14,160 bases of DNA. Source: Selenomonadaceae bacterium UBA3796 (lineage in GTDB: Bacteria > Bacillota > Negativicutes > Selenomonadales > Selenomonadaceae). The notes under the pieces were generated by a model that saw nothing but the letters and a program-made list of their open reading frames with translations, ran no database searches and was not told the DNA's origin. The stretch lies in NCBI GenBank assembly GCA_002369175.1, contig DFES01000020.1, positions 1-14,160 on the forward strand, read 5' to 3'. This document shows, one piece after another, positions 13,964-14,160 of the stretch (position 1 is its first letter; every line of letters begins with the position of its first letter). Made by a program: the position numbers and the translations under genes.

Positions 13964-14160
13964 TTGCTGAAGGATTTGAAAGACATCAAGAAGATACATT
14001 TTGTGGGAATCGGCGGTGCAGGCATGAGCCCTTTGGCGAAGATTCTCGTGGAAATGGGGTATGACGTATCGGGTTCAGATCGTGCGGAATCTCATATCAC
14101 GGATCGATTGAAGGAACTGGGAGCCAGGATCTACTTGGGGCAGGATGGGGAACACGTGCG
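13964..14160 (+). CDS. murC: UDP-MurNAc:L-alanine ligase MurC, N-terminal part, cut by right edge
   Basis: Only the first 65 codons are present. The translation reads KKIHFVGIGGAGMS, in which GIGGAGMS (15-22) is the nucleotide-binding loop of MurC. Then comes LAKILVEMGYDVSGSDRAES and the start of the next strand. MurC adds the first L-alanine to UDP-MurNAc. The start is a TTG at 13964 with GGAGG (13952-13956) seven bases upstream; no ATG occurs before the conserved motif. The frame is open to the edge. It is the last gene seen in the cluster. Confidence 0.93.
   Translation, partial: MLKDLKDIKKIHFVGIGGAGMSPLAKILVEMGYDVSGSDRAESHITDRLKELGARIYLGQDGEHV

Overview
The window is a bacterial chromosomal segment of about 14 kb. 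It carries most of a division and cell-wall (dcw) cluster, preceded by DNA-maintenance genes. The likely source is an anaerobic Negativicutes, perhaps Selenomonadaceae. I infer this from the stand-alone FlhB C-terminal-domain gene beside yraN and comM, the meso-diaminopimelate-type MurE (DNPR signature), strong AGGAGG ribosome sites, frequent TTG starts, and moderately GC-rich genes. No 16S marker is present, so the taxonomy is tentative.

Layout. (1) Positions 1-~367 hold no convincing protein gene. They fold on the + strand into an elaborate chain of helices: a rod of roughly 45 base pairs (34-93 with 142-197), with G.U pairs and two tandem G.A modules, followed by several stacked hairpins. 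I call this a large structured non-coding RNA of unknown class, probably cut by the left edge. A 21-nt hairpin repeat occurs at both of its ends. (2) 472-804 encodes a small FlhB-CC-like protein and ends in a terminator shared with the convergent yraN-comM operon (844-2763, minus strand). That operon has a near-consensus sigma-70-type promoter in the gap divergent from priA. (3) priA (2930-5377) encodes the replication-restart helicase and is closed by a terminator at 5456-5493. (4) From 5636 a promoter and three MraZ boxes precede mraZ-rsmH-ftsL-[terminator]-murE-murF-mraY-murD-murG-murC, with murC cut by the right edge.

How the genes work together. MraZ probably autoregulates the cluster through its decameric boxes. 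RsmH methylates 16S rRNA. FtsL is a divisome membrane protein. MurC, MurD, MurE and MurF build UDP-MurNAc-pentapeptide. MraY attaches the phospho-MurNAc-pentapeptide to undecaprenyl phosphate (lipid I), and MurG completes lipid II. The class-B PBP gene (ftsI/spoVD) and the SEDS flippase/polymerase-type gene (ftsW/spoVE), often found between ftsL and murE and between murD and murG, are both absent here. A perfect 12-bp intrinsic-terminator-like hairpin occupies the ftsI position.

The most interesting parts are the unidentified structured RNA at the left edge and the dcw cluster lacking both septal synthase genes with an internal terminator.
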